A DNA stretch of 64,000 bases from JASHPR01 sp963749145 (GTDB lineage Bacteria > Actinomycetota > Actinomycetes > Streptosporangiales > Streptosporangiaceae). Both the position numbers and the translations under genes were made by a program. The notes below the pieces were generated by a model that ran no database searches, was not told where the DNA came from, and saw only the letters and a program-made list of their open reading frames with translations. This document shows positions 11,466-19,724 of this stretch, one piece after another. The stretch's first letter is position 1; every line of letters begins with the position of its first letter. The stretch spans positions 372,001 through 436,000 of the forward strand of contig CAVVLN010000006.1 of assembly GCA_963749145.1 (NCBI GenBank). Direction: 5' to 3'.

Positions 11466-12868
11466 CTAGCGGTCGCCCGCGCGCCCCCCCAGCGCGGCGG
11501 CGATCGCCTGCCCGATGTCCGCCGCCTCGGTGACCGTCATCCCGGGCACCTCGCCCGGCGGCAGCACCGGCGAGCCCGGCGGGACGATCGCGCGCCGGAA
11601 CCCCATCCGCCCGGCCTCGGCCAGCCGGCGCTGGACCCCGGTGACCCGGCGTATCTCACCGGCCAGGCCGACCTCGCCGATCGCGATGAGCCCGGCCGGA
11701 AGGCTCAGGTCGCTGATCGCGCTGGCCAGGGCGAGCGCGACGGCCAGGTCGACCGACGGCTCGGTCAGCCGGACCCCGCCCACGGTCGCCGCGTAGATGT
11801 CCCGCTTGCCGATCGTCACCCGGGCCCGGCGCTGCAGCACCGCCACGACCATGCCCACCCGGGACGAGTCCAGGCCCGACGTCACCCGCCGCGCTGGCTC
11901 CGCCGCGGCCTCGCAGACCAGGGTCTGCACCTCGGCCAGCAGCGGGCGCCGGCCCTCCAGCGTGACGGTCACGCAGGTTCCCGGCACCGGGTTGCTCAGC
12001 CGGGACAGGAACAGCCCGCTCGGATCGGGCAGCTCGGTCAGGCCGTACTCGCCCAGCTCGAAGCAGCCGATCTCGTCGGTCGGCCCGAACCGGTTCTTCA
12101 GCGCGCGGACCATCCGCAGCTGGGCGTGCCGGTCGCCGTCGAAGTGCAGCACCACGTCCACCAGGTGCTCCAGCGAGCGCGGGCCCGCGATCGAGCCGTC
12201 CTTGGTGACGTGCCCGACGAGCACCGTGGTCAGCGTCCGCTGCTTGGCCAGCGCCGTCAGCGCGCAGGTGACCTCACGGACCTGCGTGACCCCGCCGGGC
12301 GCGCCCTCGACGCCCGGGGCCGAGATGGTCTGCACCGAGTCGACGATCAGCAGGGCCGGGTTCACCGCGTCCACGTGGTCGAGCAGCGCGCCGAAGTCGG
12401 TCTCGGCGGCGAGGAAGAGGTTCTGGCTGACCGCCCCGATCCGGTCCGCGCGCAGCCGTACCTGCGCCGCGGACTCCTCCCCGGTCACGTACAGGACCGG
12501 GCCCGCGGCCGCGGCCAGCGCGCCCGCCTCGAGCAGCAGCGTGGACTTGCCGACGCCCGGCTCCCCGGCGAGCAGCACCACCGCGCCGGGGACCAGCCCG
12601 CCGCCCAGCACCCGGTCCAGCTCGCCGAGCCCGGTGGGCCGGGCCCGGGCCACGGTGGCGTCCACCTCGGCGATCGGCACGGCGGCCGTGGCGGGCCGGG
12701 CCGGCCGCCGTTCCTGGCCGGCCCGCGCAGCCGGTCCCGGGCGGGCGCCCGGCCCTCGGCCACCGTGCCCCACTGCTGGCACTCGCCGCACCGGCCCGCC
12801 CACCTCATGCTCTGCCAGCCGCATTCCGAGCACTGGTAGAGCGCCGTCGCCCCGGCCGACTTTCCCAT
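11466..12868 (-). CDS. radA: DNA repair protein RadA (one frameshift)
   Basis: RadA is a RecA-like branch-migration ATPase in recombinational repair. The N-terminal zinc finger (YQCSECGWQS...GRCGECQQWG) starts at ATG 12868. Walker A is GEPGVGKST, the RadA-specific KNRFG motif appears as KNRFGPTDE, and a Lon-like C-terminal domain follows (GLIAIGEVGLAGEIRRV). The zinc finger and ATPase domains are in different frames, with the slip in the variable linker between about 12690 and 12780. Restored length is about 467 residues, which is normal. It is separated from disA by 181 bp of GC-rich repetitive DNA with no gene. Confidence 0.92.
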
Positions 12869-13022
12869 GCCCGCACCGTAGCGGCCGGTGCCGACAGTCG
12901 GCCGGGCCGCTGGGTGCGGCCGGGTGCCGCCGGTGTGGTCACCGGGCGGCATAAGCTGAACAGCGCAGGATGGACGCGGGCTGCCACGCGTGGACGACCC
13001 GGCCAGCAGCAGAGGAGGTGCC

Positions 13023-13860
13023 GTGGGCCACGTCGCCCCGGTCGCGGGTGTGCAGGTGGCGCTGTCCACGGCCTCGGTCTTCCCCGAGCGGACGCCGGAT
13101 GCCTTCGAGGCGGCGGCGCAGCCTGGGTTACGACGGCGTCGAGGTCATGGTCACCATGGACCCGATCAGCCAGGACCCGGACATCCTGCGCAGGCTGTCG
13201 GACTATCACGGCGTACCGGTGCTGGCCGTGCACGCCCCGTGCCTGCTGATCACCCAGCGGGTCTGGGGCCGCGAGCCGTGGGGCAAGCTCAACCGGGCCC
13301 GGGAGGTGGCGGAGAAGCTCGGCGCGCAAGGTCGTCGTGGTCCATCCGCCGTTCCGCTGGCAGCGCGAGTACGCCCGCGACTTCGAGGCCGGGCCTGACC
13401 CAGCTCGGCGCAGGAGACGGACGTCAAGTTCGCGGTCGAGAACCTGTACCCGCTGCGCGCGCCGCGGCGCCGAGGTGACCGCGTACGCGCCGCACTGGAA
13501 CCCGGTCGAGATCGACTGCCCGCACGCCACGCTGGACCTCTCGCACACCGCGGTGTCCGGGTCCGACGCGCTGGCCATGGCCGGCGAGCTCGGCGGCAGG
13601 CTGGCCCACGTGCACATGGCCGACGGCACCGCCCCGGGCCTGCCCGACGAGCACCTGGTCCCCGGGCCGCGGCACCCAGCCGTGCGCGGAACTGCTGCGC
13701 CAGCCTCGGCTCCCGCGGCTACGCCGGGATGGTCGTGCTCGAGGTCAATACCCGCCGGGCGCCAGACGCGGCGAGGAGCGCCGGGCCGACCTGGCGGAGT
13801 CGCTGGCGTTCACCCGCGAGCACCTGGGCGCTCTCGCGTCACCCGCGCGGCCCGGCGCCA
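13023..13860 (+). pseudogene. Sugar phosphate isomerase/epimerase-like TIM barrel, multiply frameshifted
   Basis: Fragments in all three frames read in order as one AP-endonuclease-2/xylose-isomerase-like TIM barrel: VQVALSTASVFPERTPDAFEAA, then LGYDGVEVMVTMDPISQD, VPVLAVHAPCLL, VVVHPPFRWQREYARDFE, TDVKFAVENLYPLR, HATLDLSHTAVSG, LAHVHMADGT and MVVLEVNT. Metal-ligand positions of the fold (the E of FAVEN, H of HPPF, D of LDLSH, H of HVHMADG) are retained. Slips lie near 13130, 13325, 13400, 13460, 13675, 13725 and 13770. The start is GTG 13023 behind GAGGAGG at 13012-13018. The stop is not visible in the restored frame, so the end given is approximate. The substrate is unknown. Confidence 0.7.
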
Positions 13861-13885
13861 TGCCGCCCGGGCCGCGCCGGAGGCG

Positions 13886-14313
13886 CTACGCGTCCAGGAT
13901 CAGCGTGACGGGCCCGTCGTTGACCAGCATGACCTGCATGTCCGCGCCGAAGACGCCGGTCTGCACGCTGGCGCCGAGCCCGCGCAGCGCGTCGGCGAAC
14001 GCGGTGACCAGCGGCTCGGCCACCGGGCCGGGCGCGGCGGCCTGCCAGGTGGGACGCCGGCCCTTCCTGGTGTCCGCGTACAGGGTGAACTGGCTGATCA
14101 CCAGCAGCGGCGCGCCGGTGTCCGCGCACGACTTCTCGTCGCGCAGGATCCGCAGATGATAGATCTTCCTGGCCAGGGCGGCGGCCGTCGCCGCGCGTGT
14201 CGGCATGGGTCACGCCGACCAGCACCACCAGGCCCGGGCCGGGGCAGGCGGCCGGCCGTCATCCCGTTCACCTCGACGCTGGCCTGGCTGGCCCGCTGGA
14301 CCACAGCTCGCAC
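13886..14313 (-). CDS. dtd: D-aminoacyl-tRNA deacylase Dtd (two frameshifts)
   Basis: Dtd hydrolyses D-amino acids, and glycine on tRNA-Ala, from mischarged tRNAs. The N-terminus MRAVVQRASQASVEVNG is in one frame (from 14313) and LVVLVGVTHADT in a second. The catalytic SQFTLYADTRKGRRP and the closing NDGPVTLILDA, which match the SQFTL and NxGPVT signatures, are in a third. Slips are near 14270 and 14205. Restored length is about 142 residues, as in the family. It converges on the TIM-barrel gene and is divergent from the asparaginase gene across 20 bp. Confidence 0.88.
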
Positions 14314-14333
14314 GAGAAGGAATTCTGCCTCCC

Positions 14334-15300
14334 ATGACTGATGTGAATCCGGTGCTTGCCGAAGTAGTCAGGTCCGGCTTCGCCGAATCACGGCACCGCG
14401 GCTCGATCGTGGTCGTGGCCTCCGACGGCACCACCATGCGACGTGCTGGTGCGGTGGACGTGCCCATCTTCCCGCGCTCCTCGAACAAGCCCATGCAGGC
14501 CGTGGCCATGCTCTCCTGCGGCCTCGACCTGGACGGGGAACTGCTCGCGCTCGCCGCGGCCAGCCACGCGGGCGAGGAATTCCACGTCACCGGGGCGAAC
14601 AAGATCCTGGCCGGGGCCGGGCTGACCGAGGACGCGCTGCAGTGCCCGCCCGACCTCCCGCTCGACGAGGATGCCAGGAACGCGGTCGCTGCTGAACGGC
14701 GGCGAGAAGCGCCGGCTGTACATGAACTGCTCGGGCAAGCACGCGGCCATGCTCGCCACCTGCGTGGCGGCGGGCTGGGACACCGCCAGCTACACCGACC
14801 CCGGCCACCCGCTGCAGGCGGAAATCAGGCGGACGATCGAGCGGCTCGCCGGCGAGCAGGTGACCGTGCCGCCCGGCGTGGACGGCTGCGGGGCGCCGCT
14901 GTTCGCGATCTCGCTGGCCGGACTGGCCCGGGCCTTCGGCGCCCTGGTCCGCGCCGAGCCGGGCTCGCCCGAGCGGCGGGTCGCCGACGCCATGCGCGCG
15001 AACCCCGAGTGGACCTCGGGCAGCACCCGCCCGGACCGCACGCTCGTCGACGCCGTCCCCGGCCTGCTGCTGAAGTCCGGCGCCGAGGGGGTCCAGGGGC
15101 TTGCGCTCGCCGACGGCCGTGCCGTCGCATTCAAGATCGACGATGGCGACGGCGCCAGGCGGGCGCGGATCGCGGTGGCCGCCGCGTTGCTCCGCGCGCT
15201 CGGCGCCGACCGGGCCGTTCTGGATGACCTGGCCAGCCCGCCCGTCTACGGCGGCGGTCGCGAGGTCGGCGAAGTACGGGTCATCCTGCCTTTTGAGTGA
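14334..15300 (+). CDS. L-asparaginase II, thermolabile (Rhizobium etli) type, one frameshift
   Basis: This enzyme hydrolyses asparagine to aspartate and ammonia; the family is unrelated to E. coli AnsB. Family signatures are SRHRGSIVVV near residue 20, RSSNKPMQAVAML near 48, NCSGKHAAML near 130 and VDGCGAPLFAIS near 175. The first about 117 residues and the rest are in different frames, joined near 14680 (DEDAR to LLNGGEKRRL). A one-base change gives about 322 residues, normal for the family. The start is ATG 14334. The XRE regulator follows 64 bp downstream, behind a palindromic site. Confidence 0.85.
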
Positions 15301-15329
15301 CCTGAACGATCCGTCTCCCGCCAGCTAGT

Positions 15330-15341
15330 TTGCAAATGCAA
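15330..15341. promoter_or_regulatory. Candidate operator TTGCA-AA-TGCAA upstream of the XRE gene
   Basis: A perfect 5-2-5 inverted repeat lies 24 bp upstream of the regulator start, in an unusually AT-rich stretch. The same core TGCAAATGCA recurs at 19238-19247. Autoregulation by the adjacent XRE protein is inferred only from position. Confidence 0.45.
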
Positions 15342-15364
15342 GCACCGGGAGCGAGACTGGACCC

Positions 15365-15985
15365 ATGAGTCCGGTAAACGTTCCAGCGATCGGGTCCTAC
15401 ATCCGCGAGCAGCGGGAGCAGGCCAAGATCTCGCTCCGCCAGCTGGCCCAGGCCGCCGGCGTATCCAACCCGTATCTGAGCCAGATCGAGCGGGGCCTGC
15501 GCCGCCCGAGCGCCGACATCCTGCAGCAGATAGCCCGGGGCCTGCGGATCTCGGCCGAGGCGCTGTACGTCCAGGCGGGCTTCCTGGAGGACCGGCCGCC
15601 CGGTTCCGGGGTGCGTGACGCGGTGCTCGCCGACCCGGAGCTCACCGAGCGGCAGAAGCAGATGCTGCTCGAGGTCTACGAGTCGTTCCGCAAGGAGACG
15701 GCGGCGGCCAGGACGGTGCTGACCGGCGAGGTGGAGCCTGCCGACGGCGAGGTGGAGCCCGCCGACGGCGAGGTGGAGCCTGCCGACGGCCTGGTGGAGT
15801 CCGCCGACGGCCTGGTGGAGCGTGCCGACGGCCTGGTGGAGCCCGGCGACGGCCAGGCACCCGAGGACCTGGCCCCGGAAGAGCCGGCGGACGGGCCGGG
15901 CCCGCGCCGGACGTTCCGGCCGCCGGGCAGTCCCGGCGGGGACCGGACGTCTCACCCGTTCCCGAACTCGGCCGCGACCGGGTAG
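15365..15985 (+). CDS. XRE-family DNA-binding regulator with heptapeptide-repeat tail
   Basis: Residues about 8-65 form a Cro/CI helix-turn-helix (YIREQREQAKISLRQLAQAA, then VSNPYLSQIERGLRRPS). An alpha-helical segment rich in charged residues follows to about 118 (ELTERQKQMLLEVYESFRKE). Residues 121-162 are six tandem heptads of the type G-(E/L)-VE-x-(A/G)-D, giving a strongly acidic tail, then a basic C-terminus. Together with the next gene (DUF2516) it matches Rv0474 and Rv0476 of M. tuberculosis, where hbhA lies between them; no hbhA is present here. The target genes are unknown. The start is ATG 15365 with GGGAGCGAG upstream. Confidence 0.8.
   Translation: MSPVNVPAIGSYIREQREQAKISLRQLAQAAGVSNPYLSQIERGLRRPSADILQQIARGLRISAEALYVQAGFLEDRPPGSGVRDAVLADPELTERQKQMLLEVYESFRKETAAARTVLTGEVEPADGEVEPADGEVEPADGLVESADGLVERADGLVEPGDGQAPEDLAPEEPADGPGPRRTFRPPGSPGGDRTSHPFPNSAATG
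15725..15850 (+). repeat. 21-bp minisatellite, six copies, in frame
   Basis: Six consecutive 21-bp units beginning GGCGAGGTGGAGCC or GGCCTGGTGGAG encode the acidic heptad repeats of the XRE regulator. Units 1-3 are almost identical, while units 4-6 form a second subtype with CTG in place of GAG, suggesting two rounds of duplication. Confidence 0.9.
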
Positions 15986-15994
15986 CGTGACTGC

Positions 15995-16345
15995 GTGATT
16001 TACTCTCACCCGGCCGCGCTCTCGGTCCTCGACTGGTTCTTCGAGGTACTGGCCCTGGGCGCATTCATCTTCGAGGGCTTCGCGTTCATCGACGCGATCC
16101 GCCGGCCGCGCCAGGCGTTCGTCGCGGCCAGCAAGCAGACCAAGCCGCTGTGGCTGATCATCACCGGTGTCGCCACCGCCATCGGCCTCGGCACCGCGGC
16201 CACCGGCAGCTTCGCCGTGATCGGCATCCTGTCCGTCGTGGCGTTCGTGGCCTCGGCCATCTACGTCACCGACGTCCGGCCCAAGGTGAAGGACTTCCGC
16301 AGCGGCGGGGCCGGCACCCACATGGGCCCCTACGGCCCATGGTGA
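15995..16345 (+). CDS. DUF2516 family membrane protein
   Basis: This 116-residue protein has three predicted membrane segments (WFFEVLALGAFIFEGFAFID about 14-33; WLIITGVATAIGLGTAA about 53-69; FAVIGILSVVAFVASAIYV about 73-91). They are followed by DVRPKVKDF and a glycine-rich end, the typical DUF2516 pattern. The function is unknown; relatives sit beside an XRE regulator as here. The start is GTG 15995, 9 bp after the XRE stop. Its stop overlaps the start of the next gene by 7 nt in ATGGTGA, so the three genes are probably one operon. Confidence 0.85.
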   Translation: MIYSHPAALSVLDWFFEVLALGAFIFEGFAFIDAIRRPRQAFVAASKQTKPLWLIITGVATAIGLGTAATGSFAVIGILSVVAFVASAIYVTDVRPKVKDFRSGGAGTHMGPYGPW

Positions 16346-17064
16346 CCTGGCGCACGCATCGGCTCGAGCTTGACGACCAGACCCTGCGCGAGTGGGACGC
16401 CACGGTCCTTGACGCGGGACCCGACGGGATCGTGCTGGACCGGTCGGCGTTCTACCCGGGCGGCGGCGGCCAGCCCCCTGATCACGGCGTGCTGCTGTGG
16501 GGCGGGGTGCAGACCCGCATCGAGGGCGTCAGGAAGGGCGACGAGGAGTACCTGATCCCGGCCGACGGCGACCCGGTCCCGCCGGCCGGTACCCCGGTCC
16601 GGGGCGCCGTTGAGGACGAGCGGCGCACCGCGCTGATGCGCACGCACTCCGGCCTGCACGTGCTGTGCGGGGTGGTGTTCCGCGACTACGGCTCGCCGGT
16701 CACCGGCGGCAACATGGAGCCGTACACCGCCCGGATGGACTTTGACCTGCCCGAGGTGCCCGAGGGGTTCAAGGACTCGGTCGAGGCCGCCTGCAACGCC
16801 GAGATCGCGACCGGGCGGCGGATCGACGTGCGGGTGCTGCCGCGCGCGGACGCGCTGGCCATCCCCGACATCATCCGCACCGCCACCAACCTGATCCCCG
16901 AGGACGTCCCCGACGTCCGTATCGTCGACATCGTCGGCCTCGACCAGCAGGCGGACGGCGGCACCCACGTCGCCTCGACCGGCCAGATCGGCCGGATCGA
17001 GGTCGTCAAGATCGAGAACAAGGGCAAGGGCTTCCGCCGGCTCCGGATCCAGATCACGGACTAG
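16339..17064 (+). CDS. Alanyl-tRNA editing protein (AlaX type)
   Basis: This is a free-standing trans-editing domain that hydrolyses Ser- or Gly-tRNA-Ala. The N-terminal beta-barrel resembles the AlaRS part (LDRSAFYPGGGGQPPDHG near residue 35). The editing site has the zinc motif H-x3-H in RTHSGLHVL near 101, and the downstream GGTHVA. At 241 residues it is of the medium AlaX type. The usual Cys of the CxGTH motif appears as Asp-Gly-Gly-Thr-His, so one zinc ligand may differ. The start ATG 16339 overlaps the DUF2516 stop, implying translational coupling. Confidence 0.87.
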   Translation: MVTWRTHRLELDDQTLREWDATVLDAGPDGIVLDRSAFYPGGGGQPPDHGVLLWGGVQTRIEGVRKGDEEYLIPADGDPVPPAGTPVRGAVEDERRTALMRTHSGLHVLCGVVFRDYGSPVTGGNMEPYTARMDFDLPEVPEGFKDSVEAACNAEIATGRRIDVRVLPRADALAIPDIIRTATNLIPEDVPDVRIVDIVGLDQQADGGTHVASTGQIGRIEVVKIENKGKGFRRLRIQITD

Positions 17065-17067
17065 CCT

Positions 17068-17102
17068 CGCGCGGCCGCGCCCTGGCCTTGGGCGGCCGCG
17101 CC
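17068..17102 (+). terminator. Imperfect GC hairpin after the AlaX gene
   Basis: GCGCGGCCGCGCCC and GGGCGGCCGCGCC flank the loop TGGCCTT. The stem has one mismatch or bulge and no T-run. It lies directly after the stop at 17064. Confidence 0.5.
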
Positions 17103-17127
17103 GGCCCCCGGCCCAGGCGGACCCGGG

Positions 17128-17250
17128 CCGGGCGCTCGGAACGGCAGGGCCAGGCGGGACCGGCCGAGCGGCAGGCCGGGTGCTCGGAACGGCAAGGCCA
17201 GGCGGGACCGGCCGAGCGGCAGGCCGGGCGTTCAGAACGGCAGGGCCAGG
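17128..17250. repeat. 48-bp tandem repeat, about 2.5 copies
   Basis: Units begin CCGGGCGCTCGGAACGGCA at 17128, 17176 and 17224. The third, partial unit contains the stop and last codons of the M56 peptidase gene (LLALPF). The array appears to have grown out of the 3' end of that gene. Confidence 0.75.
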
Positions 17251-18182
17251 AGCGCGGCGGGGACGGCGACGGTCACGATCGCGACCGCGGCCACCAGCGC
17301 CAGCGCGACGGCCGACAGCCGCGGGTCGGGTCGCAGCAGCCGGGAGACCCGGGCCGCCACCTGCCCGTCGCCGCAGTCCGCGGCCGCGAGCGCCCCGGCC
17401 GGCGGGTGCACCCCGCCAGCCGCGCCCACCCGCAGCAGCGCCGTGGCAAGTTCCCGGGCCGGGCGGTGCCGCAGCGCCCGGTCGTCGGCGAGCATCTCGA
17501 CCAGCAAGGCGACCGCCGCCTGGGCCTGGCGGGCCACCGCCGACCAGCGGAACGCCCGCAGCAGCGCCGCGAACGGCAGCAGCACCAGGTCGTGACGCTC
17601 CCGCAGGTGGGCGCGCTCGTGCGCGAGAACCGCCGCCAGTTCGGCCTGGTCCAGCAGGTCCAGTGCGCCCGCGCTGATCACGATCCGAGAGCGCAGGCCC
17701 GGCACGCAGTACGCGGCCGCCGCCGGGTGGTCGACCACCAGTGCTCCGGGCACCTTGGGATCACCGTGCGCCAGCAGGCTGAGCAGCACGCGCTGGCGGC
17801 GGCGAGCACGCACCACCGCAGCGAAGGCGGCCACCAGGATCCAGCACAGCAGCAGCAACAGGACCAGGCCGGCGGTCAGCGCCAGCAGCCGCAGGCCGAG
17901 CGTCCCGGCCAGCAGGCGCCGGGTCCCCGGCGTGGCGCGGTCATCGTTCAGCACCCGGGAGACCAGCGCGAACGCGCCTCCCGCGACGCCGGAGCGAGCG
18001 TCGGCCACGCCCAGGCCGGCCAGGGCCCCGACCGCGGCCAGGCCCCAGCCGAGCCCGAGCGCCTGCCAGAGCACGATCGCGGCCGCCGGGGCCCGGCGTG
18101 GCCAGCGCGCCGCCGCCAGCGCCGAGCCGGCCGGGATGCAGGCGACCGAGAACGCGGCGAGGACGAAGGCGGGGGCGGGCAC
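17232..18182 (-). CDS. M56 (BlaR1-like) membrane metallopeptidase
   Basis: This integral-membrane zinc peptidase is usually paired with a BlaI-type repressor, which it inactivates on a signal. The 316-residue protein has several hydrophobic segments (residues 5-25, 35-60, about 90-120 and the final 25). The zinc site is HERAH in VLAHERAHLRERHD near residue 190, with ADDRAL downstream as the third-ligand region. There is no C-terminal penicillin-sensor domain, so the signal is not necessarily a beta-lactam. The start is GTG 18182, 6 bp after the BlaI stop. Confidence 0.85.
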   Translation of the reverse strand: MPAPAFVLAAFSVACIPAGSALAAARWPRRAPAAAIVLWQALGLGWGLAAVGALAGLGVADARSGVAGGAFALVSRVLNDDRATPGTRRLLAGTLGLRLLALTAGLVLLLLLCWILVAAFAAVVRARRRQRVLLSLLAHGDPKVPGALVVDHPAAAAYCVPGLRSRIVISAGALDLLDQAELAAVLAHERAHLRERHDLVLLPFAALLRAFRWSAVARQAQAAVALLVEMLADDRALRHRPARELATALLRVGAAGGVHPPAGALAAADCGDGQVAARVSRLLRPDPRLSAVALALVAAVAIVTVAVPAALLALPF

Positions 18183-18188
18183 GTGGGT

Positions 18189-18671
18189 TCAGTCCCCGCT
18201 GCCGTGGGCCGTGCCGTCGCCGAGGGCGTGGCCGTCGCCGCGGGCCATGCCGTCGTCCCGGACCGGGCCGTCGCCGCTGACCGCGGTGCCGTCGCCCAGA
18301 CGGCCGGCGGCCCGTCCGCCGCGGCCGAGCGCCTCAAGGGCCCGGCGCAGCGCGGCCGCCTCCGTCTCGGACACGCTGCGGGCGAACTTGGCCAGCGCCG
18401 CGTGCCGGTCACCGGTCTGTTCGAGTGCACTCAGCATGAGTTCGGTCACGTACGCTTCCCGGGTCTCCGCCGCGCGGTACCGCCAGGCGCGGCCATCCCG
18501 CTCCCGCCGGGCGAAACCCTTCTTGGCCAGTCGGTCCAGTACCGTCATCACAGTTGTGTGCGCCAGGTCACGCTCGGTGAGGTTACCACTGACCTGCCGG
18601 ACCGTGAGCGGCTCCGGGCTTTCCCAGAGGATGTCCATGATCGCGCGTTCGAGCTCGCCGAGACGGTTCAC
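18189..18671 (-). CDS. BlaI/MecI/CopY-family repressor
   Basis: This winged-helix repressor (LGELERAIMDILWESPEPLTV, recognition region AHTTVMTVLDRLAKKGF) occupies residues 1-75 and is followed by a dimerisation helix. Residues about 118-160 are a glycine/aspartate tail built from GDG units (LGDGTA, SGDGPV, RGDGHA), an unusual extension. It probably represses its own operon with the M56 peptidase, which would cleave or inactivate it. The start is GTG 18671 with a TACAGT -10 only 7 nt upstream, so the message may be leaderless. Confidence 0.87.
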   Translation of the reverse strand: MNRLGELERAIMDILWESPEPLTVRQVSGNLTERDLAHTTVMTVLDRLAKKGFARRERDGRAWRYRAAETREAYVTELMLSALEQTGDRHAALAKFARSVSETEAAALRRALEALGRGGRAAGRLGDGTAVSGDGPVRDDGMARGDGHALGDGTAHGSGD

Positions 18672-19724
18672 GACCGTTACTGTACCCAGCCTGGTCCGCC
18701 CCTAGCGCGGCCGCCGCCCGGCCGCCCAGCCGCGGGGAAAGGCGCGAGCTGCGTCTCCGCGCGGCATTTGCGCCGCCGCGGACGTTCCGGCCATCTCACC
18801 ACAACTTGTGGAAACGCGCGCCAGGCCATTACGTCACCGCCCGGGCCGGGAAGCCGGCGACTGGCCGGCTGGTGAAGTCGGCACTCACCGGGAATTGCTA
18901 TCGGCACGGCAGGGTGGCGTGGTATATGGGCGTAAGCCGGGAGAACTTCGTGCCGCCCCGGGCATTATGCGCAAACGAATCTGAGTTGTACTATCGAGCA
19001 ACCGAGGACGGGCATCTCCCTCCTTACCCTCAACCGCGGATCCCCCCCTCCCGGCTGCAGGGCAGCTGGAGGTACCCGCCCTCGGCCCTGAGCTTGGATC
19101 CGCTGCCTCCCGTTATGCGGGCGTTCATTGTGCTACGCCGCAATGGCACCCTGTAGGCTGTGACCTCATCATGAAGCTGCTCAGGGCGGTTTCCAGCCCG
19201 AATGAGTGACGTGGTCGTCTGCGCGTGAATTAGCATATGCAAATGCACGTGCTGTGCGCTTATGCTGCGGGTGCGTTGCTGCGGGGCCGGGCCGACAGGT
19301 CCAGCCCGCGCCGTACGGACTGGGCGACGCCGTCGGCGGCCCGCCTGGCCGCCCGCCCGGGGCCTCCCCCGCAGGCCGGCTTTCCGCCGCCCGACATTCC
19401 GGGCGCGCCGGGTTGGCGCTGTCCTGCGGCGTTTCCCGGCCTGGCCCGGCCCTGCGGCGTTTCCCGGCTGGCCCGGGTTTCCCGGCTGGCGCCGGCCGTG
19501 CGGCGTTTCCCGGCTGGCCCTGGTTTGGCGCGGCCGTGCGGCGTTCCCGGCGGCCGCCTTGCGCCAGCCCATAGCGTTGATAGCCGGGCGGCTTACGCCC
19601 GCCCGCAGCTTGTCGCGGCGCCGGTCCCGCAGCCCGGGCCGCGCGGCGCCCGCGCCGCCCGTTTAGGCAGGCCGCTGTGGCCGTGGCATGCTGGGCAGCA
19701 CGGTTTCCCTGAGCCGGGAGGACA
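18672..19724. other. 1.05-kb intergenic region between the BlaI operon and pat
   Basis: This is the longest non-coding stretch in the window. Base composition drops at 18780-19150 and around 19225-19265, where TGCAAATGCA (19238-19247) repeats the core of the XRE-upstream site. From 19421 to 19555 a degenerate motif TGCGGCGTTTCCCGGC recurs four times at irregular spacing. Open frames here have no recognisable domain and unsuitable codon use. No tRNA or riboswitch fold was recognised. Confidence 0.55.
18679..18684 (-). promoter_or_regulatory. Predicted -10 of the BlaI/M56 operon (leaderless)
   Basis: TACAGT on the minus strand ends 7 nt before the GTG start. The surrounding GGTACAGTAACG is a plausible place for BlaI autoregulation, but no clear dyad is seen. 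Confidence 0.4.

Noticed and set aside
18806..19156. Plus-strand open frame of 116 codons in the long intergenic region
   Set aside because: No domain, no ribosome-binding site, and codon usage unlike neighbouring genes.
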